A model generated the notes under the pieces. It made no database searches and was not told the DNA's origin. It saw only the letters and a list, made by a program, of their open reading frames with translations. Positions 34,357 through 42,441 of a stretch of DNA of 44,749 bases are shown piece by piece. Location: assembly GCF_001645125.1 (NCBI RefSeq), contig NZ_LXKA01000342.1, positions 1-44,749 of the forward strand, written 5' to 3'. Numbering within the stretch: position 1 is the first letter of the stretch; each line of letters starts with the position of its first letter. The position numbers were made by a program, and so were the translations under genes. Source of the DNA: Paraburkholderia ginsengiterrae (GTDB lineage: Bacteria > Pseudomonadota > Gammaproteobacteria > Burkholderiales > Burkholderiaceae).

Positions 34357-35006
34357 CGATGAAGAACAGTGGTCGGCTAATGTTGCTCGTATCAGTGCTC
34401 GCTTTGGGCGGTCACGCCAATATGGCCCGTGCCGATGACGACTACGGTTGCCGCATTGTGATCTGTCTGGGCAACCCGTCATCGAAAGGTGGGCCGTGGG
34501 CACCGGACAGCTGTGGACCGGCAATGGACCACCTGATGAGCGATCTCCGCCACGGGCGTGGTTGGCCGCAGTGTAAGGACTCGGACATGACCGTCCGTCA
34601 GAACAACACGCCGTACGACCCGTGCCCTGCTGGCACAGCGGCTGCGGCGGCCGGCGTCTGGGTGGCAGAAGGGCAACGCAAGGCCGGCGCCCATTCGTAC
34701 AGCGGCATGGAGGGCTTTGCACTGGTCGGAAACCCGAGGCCTTCCGTGGCGGATATCAACAGCGGCTACGAGTATGACGGGCCGCAGGCCTGTGTGGGCA
34801 GCAAGGTCGGTGCGTATCAGCTGTATGGCGATCCCTCGGGTGATGCATCGGCTGTGAGCTGGCGAAACGGGCGGGACGGTGGCGGATACGACGGCGATCC
34901 AGTCACCGTCACGGTGTATGACCACATCGTCTGGCAACAGCCGCAGTCGCCGAATGCGGTCGACGTGTACGAGGCCGGCCAGTTCCAGACAAGAATTCAT
35001 TACTAA
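34353..35006 (+). CDS. Exported Cys-containing protein of the transfer operon
   Basis: ATG 34353 overlaps the preceding stop (ATGA) and gives 217 residues. The signal peptide ends near NMARA. The mature protein has a CRIVICLGNPSSKGGPW segment, a further Cys in SCGPAMDHLMSDL and a WPQCKDSD, suggesting disulfides in the periplasm. The second half (YDGDPVTVTVYDHIVWQQP) looks beta-rich. Proteins of this layout occur next to virB genes on other Burkholderiales plasmids as I recall, without known function. A periplasmic role in mating is inferred from export and location. Confidence 0.7.
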   Translation: MTMKNSGRLMLLVSVLALGGHANMARADDDYGCRIVICLGNPSSKGGPWAPDSCGPAMDHLMSDLRHGRGWPQCKDSDMTVRQNNTPYDPCPAGTAAAAAGVWVAEGQRKAGAHSYSGMEGFALVGNPRPSVADINSGYEYDGPQACVGSKVGAYQLYGDPSGDASAVSWRNGRDGGGYDGDPVTVTVYDHIVWQQPQSPNAVDVYEAGQFQTRIHY

Positions 35007-35019
35007 TAGGGCGGCGCCG

Positions 35020-35229
35020 ATGACTTACGCGGCAGCGCATGGCTGGACGTGGGTTGGTCAGTATGAACTGGTTCATCCTACTGGATGGCGAATTGCCAGT
35101 TGCATTATTCAGGGTAAGCCTAGACACATTCTCTGGCACGGCGGCGATACGCAGGGCAATTTTCCTGGTGTTGACGTCACCGTGCGCAAAGCACGTCGAG
35201 TCATTGGGTCAGGGCCGGTGAGGGTAAAG
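35020..35229 (+). other. 70-residue segment fused in frame upstream of the PLD nuclease
   Basis: From ATG 35020 the frame reads MTYAAAHGWTWVGQYELVHP and onward for 70 residues, directly into the PLD-nuclease frame with no stop. The composition (Trp-rich, HPTGWRIASC, HILWHGGD) looks like a genuine small protein rather than noise. Near 35185 a one-base shift would read RKHVESLGQGR and then stop (35219-35221), so a lost base-frame relation could have fused a once separate small gene to the nuclease. Alternatively the two are one 269-residue protein with an internal signal-like helix. Confidence 0.4.
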
Positions 35230-35829
35230 ATGCGCAAACTCCATCGCCCTCTCATATCAGTGGTTGTCACGGCTGCGCTGACGGTCGTTGGCTTTCCCCT
35301 CCTGACGTACTCGGACAGTGCCCATGCTGCATGCGTAGCCCCCGACGGTCCCGCGATCGACACGGGTTTTTCACCGGAAGGTTCTGCCGAACGTCTCGTT
35401 CTTAAAGCCATCTGCACGGCCCGGCATTCGATTCACCTGTCGGCGTACAGCTTTACGTCGCCGACGATCGTCGAGGCGTTGATAGACGCGCATCGGCGCG
35501 GCGTTGACGTTGCAGTGGTGGCCGATCGGAAGAGCAACCTGGTCGAGGATCGCAGTGGCAAAGGCCGCATCGCGCTTGACCTGCTGTCCGGCGCGGGCGT
35601 CGGTGTCCGGACGATCGATGTGTATCCGATCCATCACGACAAATTCATGGTGATCGACGGTGAATCGGTCGAGACGGGTAGCTTCAACTACACGATGTCG
35701 GCGGCCAGGTACAACAGCGAAAACGCTGTGGTGATGTGGCATGTGCCGGTCGTCGCGCAGGCGTATCAGCAGCACTGGCAAAGCCGGTTTAACCAAGGGC
35801 GCCCCTGGGCGGGGCAGGCGTCCAACTGA
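35230..35829 (+). CDS. Exported phospholipase-D-family nuclease (Nuc-like)
   Basis: ATG 35230 follows GTGAGGGTAAAG and gives 199 residues. A signal peptide (ISVVVTAALTVVGFPLLTYS, cleaved near AHA) precedes one PLD domain with the HKD motif HHDKFMVIDGE and then ETGSFNYTMSAARYNSEN. One HKD copy per chain and about 170 mature residues match the Nuc endonuclease of plasmid pKM101, which works as a dimer. It would act in the periplasm on DNA. An in-frame 70-residue segment upstream (35020) may be fused to it, and the start chosen here is the one that yields a signal peptide. Confidence 0.85.
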   Translation: MRKLHRPLISVVVTAALTVVGFPLLTYSDSAHAACVAPDGPAIDTGFSPEGSAERLVLKAICTARHSIHLSAYSFTSPTIVEALIDAHRRGVDVAVVADRKSNLVEDRSGKGRIALDLLSGAGVGVRTIDVYPIHHDKFMVIDGESVETGSFNYTMSAARYNSENAVVMWHVPVVAQAYQQHWQSRFNQGRPWAGQASN

Positions 35830-35840
35830 CGGAGGTTTTT

Positions 35841-37313
35841 ATGTTTGAAGACACCGTATTGCGGTTTAGCGACAAGGAGCGTCAGCAACAGCTTGCGGAG
35901 CAGGAGCAGGCGCTTGCCCAGCGTCGTGCGAGTCTCGAGGCACGCCAGAAGAATCTCGCATACCGGCAGGACTGGCTTAAAAGGGAGCCTCACGCAGTCG
36001 CGCAGGCAGTCGAGCGCGAGGACCAGCAGCGCCGTGAAGACAAACAGCTCGCGACAGATGCGAAAGCGCTCAAGACACGCTTCGGCCTGAAAGATGGTGA
36101 GGTGATCGACACCGCCGCGATGCGGGGCGCGCTCGAGCAGGCGTTAGCAGAAAAAGAAGTCGAGCAGGCACAGCGGGCCGAGCAGATTACCGATCGGGCG
36201 TCGCTTCTGTCGGGTCTGAACAAGCTGGCGTTGATCGATGCGAGGAAGACGGCCGAGATCCTGCATGCGAACAAGGATCTGAATGTGCCGCGCGAATGGA
36301 GTCGTCAGGAAATTGCCGACATGTTCGCGAAGGCGCAGTCGCGCGTCGATGGCAGGGGGGCTACGCGGACGTATCCCAAGACCCTCGATGGTTGGTCGAA
36401 GTCGCTAGAAGCTCGGAGCCGCGAACTTGATCTTGCGGAGATCAAGCTCGATGCACAGGAGCAGGCATTACGGGCGCAGGTGCGCCGTGCGATCGAGGGC
36501 CCGGAGAAGACCGCGGCGCAGCCTGTCCCGGAGCTCGTGCAGAAGGCCGCAGACCGCTCGGTAGAGGTAGCGGCGGGCAAAGGTGCGGTAGCGGCCGCGA
36601 AAGAGAGCGTCAGTATTGATACCTCTCTGGAGACCCTGAAAGATCCGGCCAAATTTGCAGCGACTGTCGATACGGTTGCGAAGACCACGGGGGTTAGTGC
36701 TGAACAGGCAAAAGCCACACTCGAAATGTTGCGTGAAACGAAAGAGGCCAACGCCGGCAGGGCGCCGGACGCGATGATGTCTGATAAGGCCGCGATCGAT
36801 GCTGCGCGCAATGCGTTCTTCTCGCGCGGCAGTGGGAGGAGCACAGCGCCGGTCGAGAAGGTAGCAGAGAGGGCAGCAGCGAAACCGACGGCGCAAAAAT
36901 CGAATGTCATCGAAATGGGAACTGGCAAGCGAACACCGTCAGCTGCGCCAGTTGAGAACAGCGGCCAGACACTCGAGGCAAAGAAGGCCGTCGATGGGGT
37001 TGCTGGTTTCAAGAAACTTGGTCGAAACAAAACGAAGGATGCCGCCGACAGGGGGGCTCCAGATGCCGGCAAGTCGGCTGACGCAGGCAAGACGCAGCAA
37101 ACGGAAGGCGCCAGCGTCGTGCGTGTAGAGACGAGGCCGCGTAAGAATTTTTCGGAGCTGAATGCGCATGAAAAGCTTGAGCGCCGCGCCGAGTTCTTCG
37201 GGAACCTGCGCGAGTCGGCCGGTTTTACACGCGATGGCAAGCAGGCAGTCTCGGAGCGGGCCAGGGAGGCCGTCAGGCCGGGAAAGCAACGTGAAGGGCA
37301 CGGGATCGGCTGA
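35841..37313 (+). CDS. Long coiled-coil protein of the transfer operon
   Basis: ATG 35841 follows GGAGGTTTTT and gives 490 residues. The first 240 residues are strongly helical and rich in Glu, Gln, Arg and Ala (KERQQQLAEQEQALAQRRAS and similar), with heptad-like spacing. The rest is low in structure and Ala/Lys/Thr-rich, with repeated VEKVAERAAAKP-type stretches, ending in a basic NAHEKLERRAEFFGNLR segment. No membrane helix, signal peptide, HUH or nuclease motif is seen. It lies 2 bases before the coupling-protein gene. A relaxosome or scaffold role is possible but not shown. Confidence 0.7.
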   Translation: MFEDTVLRFSDKERQQQLAEQEQALAQRRASLEARQKNLAYRQDWLKREPHAVAQAVEREDQQRREDKQLATDAKALKTRFGLKDGEVIDTAAMRGALEQALAEKEVEQAQRAEQITDRASLLSGLNKLALIDARKTAEILHANKDLNVPREWSRQEIADMFAKAQSRVDGRGATRTYPKTLDGWSKSLEARSRELDLAEIKLDAQEQALRAQVRRAIEGPEKTAAQPVPELVQKAADRSVEVAAGKGAVAAAKESVSIDTSLETLKDPAKFAATVDTVAKTTGVSAEQAKATLEMLRETKEANAGRAPDAMMSDKAAIDAARNAFFSRGSGRSTAPVEKVAERAAAKPTAQKSNVIEMGTGKRTPSAAPVENSGQTLEAKKAVDGVAGFKKLGRNKTKDAADRGAPDAGKSADAGKTQQTEGASVVRVETRPRKNFSELNAHEKLERRAEFFGNLRESAGFTRDGKQAVSERAREAVRPGKQREGHGIG

Positions 37314-37315
37314 TA

Positions 37316-38986
37316 ATGCAAAAGCACGAAATCGTGATGATGCAGTGGACGGGTGCGGTGCTCGCGCTCGTTCTTGGCCTTTGCGTGTCCTTCACTTGGG
37401 CAGGGTATCCGCCGCTGCCGTTTCCTTCGGGGCTCATCCACGGCTTCATGGCGGCCGCGCATGATCCTTTGCTTTTCTGGGGCGCGGTGCCGGGTGCGGC
37501 GCTTGCAGCGGGGGCCGCATGGGCATGCCACGAATACCTGTTCAATGGTTTCGAAGGCTACCGGTACGCCAGATTCATTCGTGGCACGAAGATGGAAAAC
37601 CGGCACCAGCTCAGCAGCCGCATCGCGCGACATAACAATCAGTATCGCAAACAGGCCGTGAAACACGGCGATGCGCCGCGCGCGTCAGTCGCCGTTTGTG
37701 GCGTCGAGATGCCGACGGATCTCGAAACGCAGAACCTGATCGTCGTGGGTGCGCCAGGCTCCGGCAAGAGTCAGGCGATTAATGGATTGCTCGCATCGGC
37801 ACTGCGCCGCGATGACCGCATGGTGGTGGTTGATCCGAATGGCTCGCTCATGTCGCGCTTCTATTTACCAGGCGACATCGTGATCAACCCGTACGATGCC
37901 CGGTGTATTGGCTGGTCGCTGTTCAACGAGGTCGATCACGGTTTCGACTTCGAACGACTCGCACATTCGGCGATTCCACCGCAGAACGGCGATCAGGCCG
38001 AAGAGTGGGCGGGCTATGCACGCGCGCTGCTTGCGGACGCGATGAACAAGCTCGCCGGCGACGACATGCGCGACATGGTAACGCTGACTGATTTGCTGGT
38101 GCGCGAGCAGCGCCCGGTTTTGCAAAAGTATCTTGAGGATACGGATTCGGTGGGCTTCTTCGCGAAGGATGCGGATAGGGCGACGGCCAGCATCATCTTT
38201 ACGCTGAACAAGTACATCCGGCCGCTGCGTCGCATCCCTGACGGCGATTTCTCGATCCGGCGCTGGATGGGCGACGAAAACGCAGGGAACATCTGGATTA
38301 CGTGGCGTGAGGATCAGCGCACGGCTCTGGGCCCGACGATCCCCGTCTGGCTCGACCTGATCTACGCGATGATTCTGAGCGAGGCGCCCACGTTCGACCG
38401 GCGGCTTTGGGTGTTCAAGAACGAACTGGCATCCCTTGGTCGCCTCTACAGTTTCGAGGCTGCAGTATCGAAGGGCCGCAAGCATGGCCTGTGTGTGGTG
38501 GGGGACCTGCAGGATCTGGTTCAGTTGCATCAGCAACTGGGAGATCTACCAGCGAAAGCGACGCTTTCGTGTTTTCGCAGTCTGCTTGCGTTGGGAGGGG
38601 CCAACGCACTGACAACCAAAAGCGTTGCGGAGATGATCGGCTGGCACGAAGTAGAGCGCCATCCGATCGGCGTGCAGGGTCAGTGGCGTATCAACACACG
38701 CGAGCGCAAGCGCGATCCGGAGTTGGTCGTCACGTCGTCGCAACTCTCGAACCTGCCCGACCTGAACGGTTATCTGAAATACGGCAAGGACTGGCCGCTC
38801 GCGAAGATCAGATTCGGCGCGCGTGACTATCCGGTGCGCGTGCCCGCCTACATCGAGGCGCCGCCACGTGAGCTGCTTCAGTCAATTGCGGTGCCCGCAC
38901 CTGTCAATCCCGCGCCTGCTCCACACGGCGAAACTGGGGCGACTGCAATCATCGTTGGCGCGGTCCTTCCTTCAACGCTGTCGTAG
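37316..38986 (+). CDS. traD: TraD/VirD4-type coupling protein
   Basis: This 556-residue protein has two N-terminal membrane helices (TGAVLALVLGLCVSFTWAG and PLLFWGAVPGAALAAGAAW), a P-loop VGAPGSGKSQAINGL near residue 142 and a VVVDPNG strand. Further motifs of the TraD/TrwB DNA-binding ATPase are the LWVFKNELASLGRLYSF segment (Walker B region, usual form DEL) and the GLCVVGDLQDLVQLHQQ glutamine-rich stretch. Coupling proteins bring the relaxase-DNA complex to the channel. The Walker B acidic residue appears as Asn-Glu (NEL) instead of Asp-Glu. Length is near TrwB. Confidence 0.9.
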   Translation: MQKHEIVMMQWTGAVLALVLGLCVSFTWAGYPPLPFPSGLIHGFMAAAHDPLLFWGAVPGAALAAGAAWACHEYLFNGFEGYRYARFIRGTKMENRHQLSSRIARHNNQYRKQAVKHGDAPRASVAVCGVEMPTDLETQNLIVVGAPGSGKSQAINGLLASALRRDDRMVVVDPNGSLMSRFYLPGDIVINPYDARCIGWSLFNEVDHGFDFERLAHSAIPPQNGDQAEEWAGYARALLADAMNKLAGDDMRDMVTLTDLLVREQRPVLQKYLEDTDSVGFFAKDADRATASIIFTLNKYIRPLRRIPDGDFSIRRWMGDENAGNIWITWREDQRTALGPTIPVWLDLIYAMILSEAPTFDRRLWVFKNELASLGRLYSFEAAVSKGRKHGLCVVGDLQDLVQLHQQLGDLPAKATLSCFRSLLALGGANALTTKSVAEMIGWHEVERHPIGVQGQWRINTRERKRDPELVVTSSQLSNLPDLNGYLKYGKDWPLAKIRFGARDYPVRVPAYIEAPPRELLQSIAVPAPVNPAPAPHGETGATAIIVGAVLPSTLS

Positions 38987-39008
38987 GAGTATCGGTAGAG
39001 GTGACGCT

Positions 39009-40310
39009 ATGAGCGAGTTTCGATTCGATGACGTGATTGTTGCGGCAAATGCCACTGATCTGCAGGCGTATCTTGCCGATGCACACGGCGAGAAATTTCG
39101 ACCGTTGTGCATGTGTACGCCGGTTGGCGTCTCGATGTATGTCGCGAAAGTCGGGGAACACTATGTGATCAAGCGTATGCCAAACACGGGTGGCCTACAT
39201 GCGCCGGACTGTGGATCGTACGAGCCGCCGGCAGAACTCTCCGGCCTGGGTGAGGTGAAAGGTGAGGCTATTCGGGAGAACATTGAAGACGGTATCACCA
39301 CGCTTAAGCTCGATTTCAGCCTGTCGAAGTCCGGTACAAGAACAGCGCCAGCGCCCTCGGGCGAAGCGGCCGACGCGGTGCGAACGGACGGCGCGAAGCT
39401 GACGCTGCGCGGCACATTGCACTATCTCTGGGAAGAGGCGGGCCTGAATCGTTGGTATCCGGCGATGACGGGCAAACGCAGCTGGTACATCGTGCGGAAA
39501 TATGTACTGCAGGCGGCGGCCGGCAAGGTATCCAGGGGCGAACCGCTCGGCCGTTGGCTGTACGTGCCGGAGTCGTTTTCCGCGGAACACGCAGCGGGTA
39601 TCACGCAGCGCCGCATCGCGCACATGGCCGAGCTAGCAGCCAGCAAGAAGACACGCAAGCTGATGATCGCGATCGGCGAAGCGAAGGAGATCGTCGAGTC
39701 GCGCTACGGCTTCAAGATCGTCGCGAAACACCTTCCGGACTTTCCGTTCATGCTGAGCGACGATCTGCATCGGCGGCTCCAGAAGCGTTTTGTAAACGAG
39801 CTGGCGCTGTGGGACAGCATTGAAGATTCGCACCTGGTGTTCATCGCAACCTTCGGCCTCATGCCTACCGGCATCGCGTCGATCGAGACGCTGGCTGTCA
39901 TGGTCGTGTCAGCTAACTGGATTCCGTTCGAGCACGCGTACGACAAACTGATGCTCGATGCGCTCACCGCGCACAAACGCCGCTTCGTAAAGGGGCTGCG
40001 ATACAACCTGGCTGAGAACAAGCCGCTCGCGTGCGTGGTGCTGGCCGACGTGTTGCCGAAGCCCGTTGCGCTGTACGTGCAGCCGCCTGGCGTCGAACAG
40101 GAAGACGAGGACGCGCTGTCAGGTCTGATCGAGGAAAGCGACATGCCGTCGTGGATCTGGCGTGCTGGTGAGGAGATGCCTGAGCTGCCAGCGCCAACGT
40201 TGGCCCGTGCTGCGAGACCATCGACGCGTGCCGTCGCTACGTTGGATGAAGTTAATGCAGCTGCGGCGGATGCGGCCGCATTGTCAGCGGGCGAGAAGTC
40301 TGCATGGTGA
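39009..40310 (+). CDS. DUF1173-family protein
   Basis: ATG 39009 gives 433 residues beginning MSEFRFDDVIVAANATDLQ. The early region has FRPLCMCTPVGVSMYVAKVG and NTGGLHAPDCGSYEPPAE with conserved Cys and His, followed by TLRGTLHYLWEEAGLNRW. I recognise this as the DUF1173 type that accompanies conjugation loci of Burkholderiales plasmids. No enzymatic motif is known to me. The Cys/His cluster could bind zinc. It is the last gene of the operon, 22 bases after traD. Confidence 0.75.
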   Translation: MSEFRFDDVIVAANATDLQAYLADAHGEKFRPLCMCTPVGVSMYVAKVGEHYVIKRMPNTGGLHAPDCGSYEPPAELSGLGEVKGEAIRENIEDGITTLKLDFSLSKSGTRTAPAPSGEAADAVRTDGAKLTLRGTLHYLWEEAGLNRWYPAMTGKRSWYIVRKYVLQAAAGKVSRGEPLGRWLYVPESFSAEHAAGITQRRIAHMAELAASKKTRKLMIAIGEAKEIVESRYGFKIVAKHLPDFPFMLSDDLHRRLQKRFVNELALWDSIEDSHLVFIATFGLMPTGIASIETLAVMVVSANWIPFEHAYDKLMLDALTAHKRRFVKGLRYNLAENKPLACVVLADVLPKPVALYVQPPGVEQEDEDALSGLIEESDMPSWIWRAGEEMPELPAPTLARAARPSTRAVATLDEVNAAAADAAALSAGEKSAW

Positions 40311-40430
40311 GGCAAGGTTGACTGGCCCGGCTCGCTGTTATTGCTTCAAAGGAACGTGAGCCGCGTCGAGTGGAAATTTGTACTCTCTGTTCAGCAGGAC
40401 TGCATAGCGCACGACAAACCCGAACCTACA

Positions 40431-40459
40431 AAAGAAAAACCCCCGCCTGGCAGCGAGGG
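40431..40459 (-). terminator. Terminator of the antisense RNA
   Basis: On the minus strand the stem CCCTCGC / GCGGGGG (one G-T pair, 6-base loop) is followed by TTTTTCTTT. It lies about 60 bases downstream of the presumed antisense start and so closes a very short transcript. On the plus strand the hairpin is followed by TAGTTCTTG, so it would not work well in the other direction. Confidence 0.8.
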
Positions 40460-40519
40460 TAGTTCTTGATGACAGCCAGCACAGAGAGAAGTGCTAGAGA
40501 CATCGAAATCAACGAGTCC
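40435..40519 (-). ncRNA. Antisense (countertranscribed) RNA, replication control
   Basis: A leftward transcript of roughly 85 nt is bounded by a consensus promoter (40526-40553) and a terminator (40431-40459), with no open frame. It is complementary to the leader of the rightward leader-peptide/RepA messenger. The messenger can form a stem AGCAC / GTGCT (40478-40482 and 40491-40495) with an AGAGAGAA loop, and the antisense carries the matching loop. Such RNA pairs set copy number in IncFII-, IncI- and IncL-type replicons. The function is inferred from the arrangement, not shown. Confidence 0.7.
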
Positions 40520-40525
40520 GTTTCG

Positions 40526-40553
40526 ATTCTAGCAATCCTTCACTCCGTGTCAA
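40526..40553 (-). promoter_or_regulatory. Strong sigma70-type promoter for the antisense RNA
   Basis: On the minus strand a perfect -35 box TTGACA (40548-40553) and a near-perfect extended -10 box TGC-TAGAAT (hexamer 40526-40531) are separated by 16 bases. Transcription should begin near 40519. This is the best promoter in the window. Confidence 0.8.
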
Positions 40554-40596
40554 GCGTCATCGGTAGGCGCTCGACCTTAAAGAAAGGAGTGGATAC

Positions 40597-40728
40597 ATGA
40601 ATCGACGACAAGCTAACCGGGTCGGATGGCCCGTACCCGTCGCATTCGCAATGCCTGCAACGCCCCATCTCAGAGGGCGATGCAGGCGAAGTACGTTTCG
40701 CCTCGAGGTTTCCCCGGTGCTCCGTTAA
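40597..40728 (+). CDS. Leader peptide upstream of repA
   Basis: ATG 40597 has a strong ribosome-binding site (AAAGAAAGGAGTGGATAC) and encodes 43 residues beginning MNRRQANRVGW, with no recognisable domain and a basic, Arg- and Pro-rich make-up. It stops 18 bases before the repA start. The repA start itself has no Shine-Dalgarno sequence, and a stem GGTGCT / AGCACC spans the interval. This is the arrangement of replicons in which translation of a short ORF is needed for translation of the initiator. The peptide itself may be irrelevant. Confidence 0.65.
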   Translation: MNRRQANRVGWPVPVAFAMPATPHLRGRCRRSTFRLEVSPVLR

Positions 40729-40746
40729 GCCAGCACCCGCCCCGGC

Positions 40747-41547
40747 ATGTCCAGCCAGTGGTACGCGCGTCGCGTCGCGGCACTCCCGGCGGGGTTGCCG
40801 AACCCGCCCAGGACAGGGGTGGGTGGACTGCCACGCGTACTCACCGAACTCATGCACCGCCTCGGCCGCTATCTCGATGCACCCGACGAATGGTTGCCGA
40901 GCCTGAATCGCGCAAACGGGTCGACGCGCCAGCAGCGTACCGAACGCAGCGTAGCGTGCGTGCAACTGCTGCGCGCGAGCCTCAAATACCTGGATCTGTT
41001 GACCATGCGCGTGGGGATCCCGTCGACGGGATGCGGGATGCAGAACCTGACACTGCCGTTTCTCGCCGGGCAGGCTGGGCTTGACGTGCGCCGCGCGGAG
41101 CGCGCGATGCGTGACCTGCAGGCGGCGGGTCTGACCTCGGTGCGACGGCGCTGTGAACGCGCCGAGGACGGCAACTACAGGGGCCTCGCAGCCATCAGAT
41201 ATATGCCGGCTTCGCTCTTCGGCGCGTTCGGTCTGGCGAAATGGCTGCGGCATGAACGTAGCAAGGCCTCGCTGCGCCATCAACTGCGGGCGACCGCCGA
41301 CGCCAAACACCGCCGGCGCAGCACGCGCGAACATGCACGTGGCCAACTCTGGCTCGACGCGATGACAAACGGTGTGAAACGCGCAGGCCCGGCGGTGTCC
41401 ACATCCGGCGGCATGGACGTCAGTACTGCCGCCGAGTTCGAGCGGCAGGTTCAGATCCGCGCCGGCGAGATCAAGCAGGCCAATCCTTCTCTCGGGCACG
41501 GGATCTGTTTCAGGCTCGCGCGCCAGCAGCTAACACCTCCCCGCTAA
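40747..41547 (+). CDS. repA: RepA-like replication initiator (second replicon)
   Basis: This 266-residue protein is basic and shows the pattern of RepA-type plasmid initiators found in proteobacteria: LPRVLTELMHRLGRYL, EWLPSLNRANGSTRQQRTER, LPFLAGQAGLDVRRAERAMR and DLQAAGLTSVRRRCE. The third and fourth segments read as a winged helix. The C-terminal RAGEIKQANPSLGHGICFRLARQQ is also typical. It lacks a ribosome-binding site and would be translated after the leader peptide. It shows no similarity that I can see to the Rep_3 protein at 14.2 kb. A DnaA box lies 160 bases after its stop, consistent with an origin downstream of the gene. Confidence 0.75.
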   Translation: MSSQWYARRVAALPAGLPNPPRTGVGGLPRVLTELMHRLGRYLDAPDEWLPSLNRANGSTRQQRTERSVACVQLLRASLKYLDLLTMRVGIPSTGCGMQNLTLPFLAGQAGLDVRRAERAMRDLQAAGLTSVRRRCERAEDGNYRGLAAIRYMPASLFGAFGLAKWLRHERSKASLRHQLRATADAKHRRRSTREHARGQLWLDAMTNGVKRAGPAVSTSGGMDVSTAAEFERQVQIRAGEIKQANPSLGHGICFRLARQQLTPPR

Positions 41548-41937
41548 TTCTTCCCTCAGCTGCTCTCAGATAATTGGCTTGCCGCGACAATCGGGCACGT
41601 CCGGAACGCGTTGCGCAGTGGCCAAGCGGTACCCGTGAGCGTGAGTCCGGCCCGTCTACGCGCGGAACTCCGCGCTACCGTGGCATTTGAATGCGTCGCC
41701 GCGTGACTTATCCACATCAGCTGTAGTTCACTCTGGAATAAGTGTCGGGGCAGTTCGGCAATAAGTGTCGGTTGTTAATCACGGTTTCTCTTCACTACCT
41801 TCCGAGTTGAAGAAGCGCCTACCAGTCAGCCCCACGTTTCAGTGCCCGCGCGCTGATCCGTTGGTACGAGCATTTTTGTCCAGTCCTCAGGGAACAGAAA
41901 CCAACACGACCGGTTGACTATATAGTGCTTAATGAAC
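41548..41937. other. oriV: Candidate oriV 2 and junction with the IS91 element
   Basis: No gene is seen. A perfect DnaA box TTATCCACA lies at 41708-41716, and a hairpin GCGCGG / CCGCGC at 41660-41675. Two direct copies of AATAAGTGTCGG follow at 41737-41748 and 41760-41771. They could be initiator or transposase sites. IncFII-like replicons place the origin downstream of repA, as here. The stretch from about 41780 to 41937 holds nothing recognisable. Confidence 0.5.
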
Positions 41938-42441
41938 CTGGCCACATCGGCGGGGCGTTGAGTAGTTCGCTGCAAGGACGCCAGTCAGCCAGGAAGCGAA
42001 CTTCGCCGGCAACGGGGTTTGGACTTTCAGGCGTCGATAGCGCCCTGGAAGCAGCCATTGAAATCGCGGGGATGAAGGTCGCTTCGTCTTAAGGTTTGTT
42101 CGACGCCTGCCCATGTCTGCGGACTCGCAAACACGCGTCAGCGCATGCGGGCAGGCGTTGGACAAACCAGAAGGGAGGAAACCGCGGAGTGCTCCGATGC
42201 GGTCGAGGTTGTGAAGGCTATGGTGATTGATAGCCCGCAATGTTCGGAGACGTTGCCCGATGAGCGGTCGGACTGTCTGGCAGATGGACCGTGACGCGGT
42301 GAGGAAGCGGTGCAGTCGCGCAATCTGGCATACGAAGCAGATGTGTGTGAGTCTGCGCCAGGTGACAGGCGCAAGCGTACGCTCGCGGGCCGCATTGCCA
42401 CCGGGCCGACGGTCGGGTCGCACGTTCAGGAACAGTTGTGG

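Larger units (their letters stand above)
40311..40596. other. Leader region of the second replicon
   Basis: Upstream of the leader ORF there is no gene on the plus strand. The region holds the antisense RNA with its promoter and terminator. A weak rightward promoter may lie near 40376 (TTGTAC, 17 bases, TGCATA). It would start the messenger that the antisense RNA opposes. Confidence 0.5.

Noticed and set aside
35841-37313. Coiled-coil gene as a relaxase
   Set aside because: No HUH histidine triad, catalytic Tyr motif or helicase motif is visible.
41929-42423. 164-residue leftward open frame after the IS91 transposase
   Set aside because: It has no ribosome-binding site or domain and lies in the tail region of the IS; treated as non-coding.
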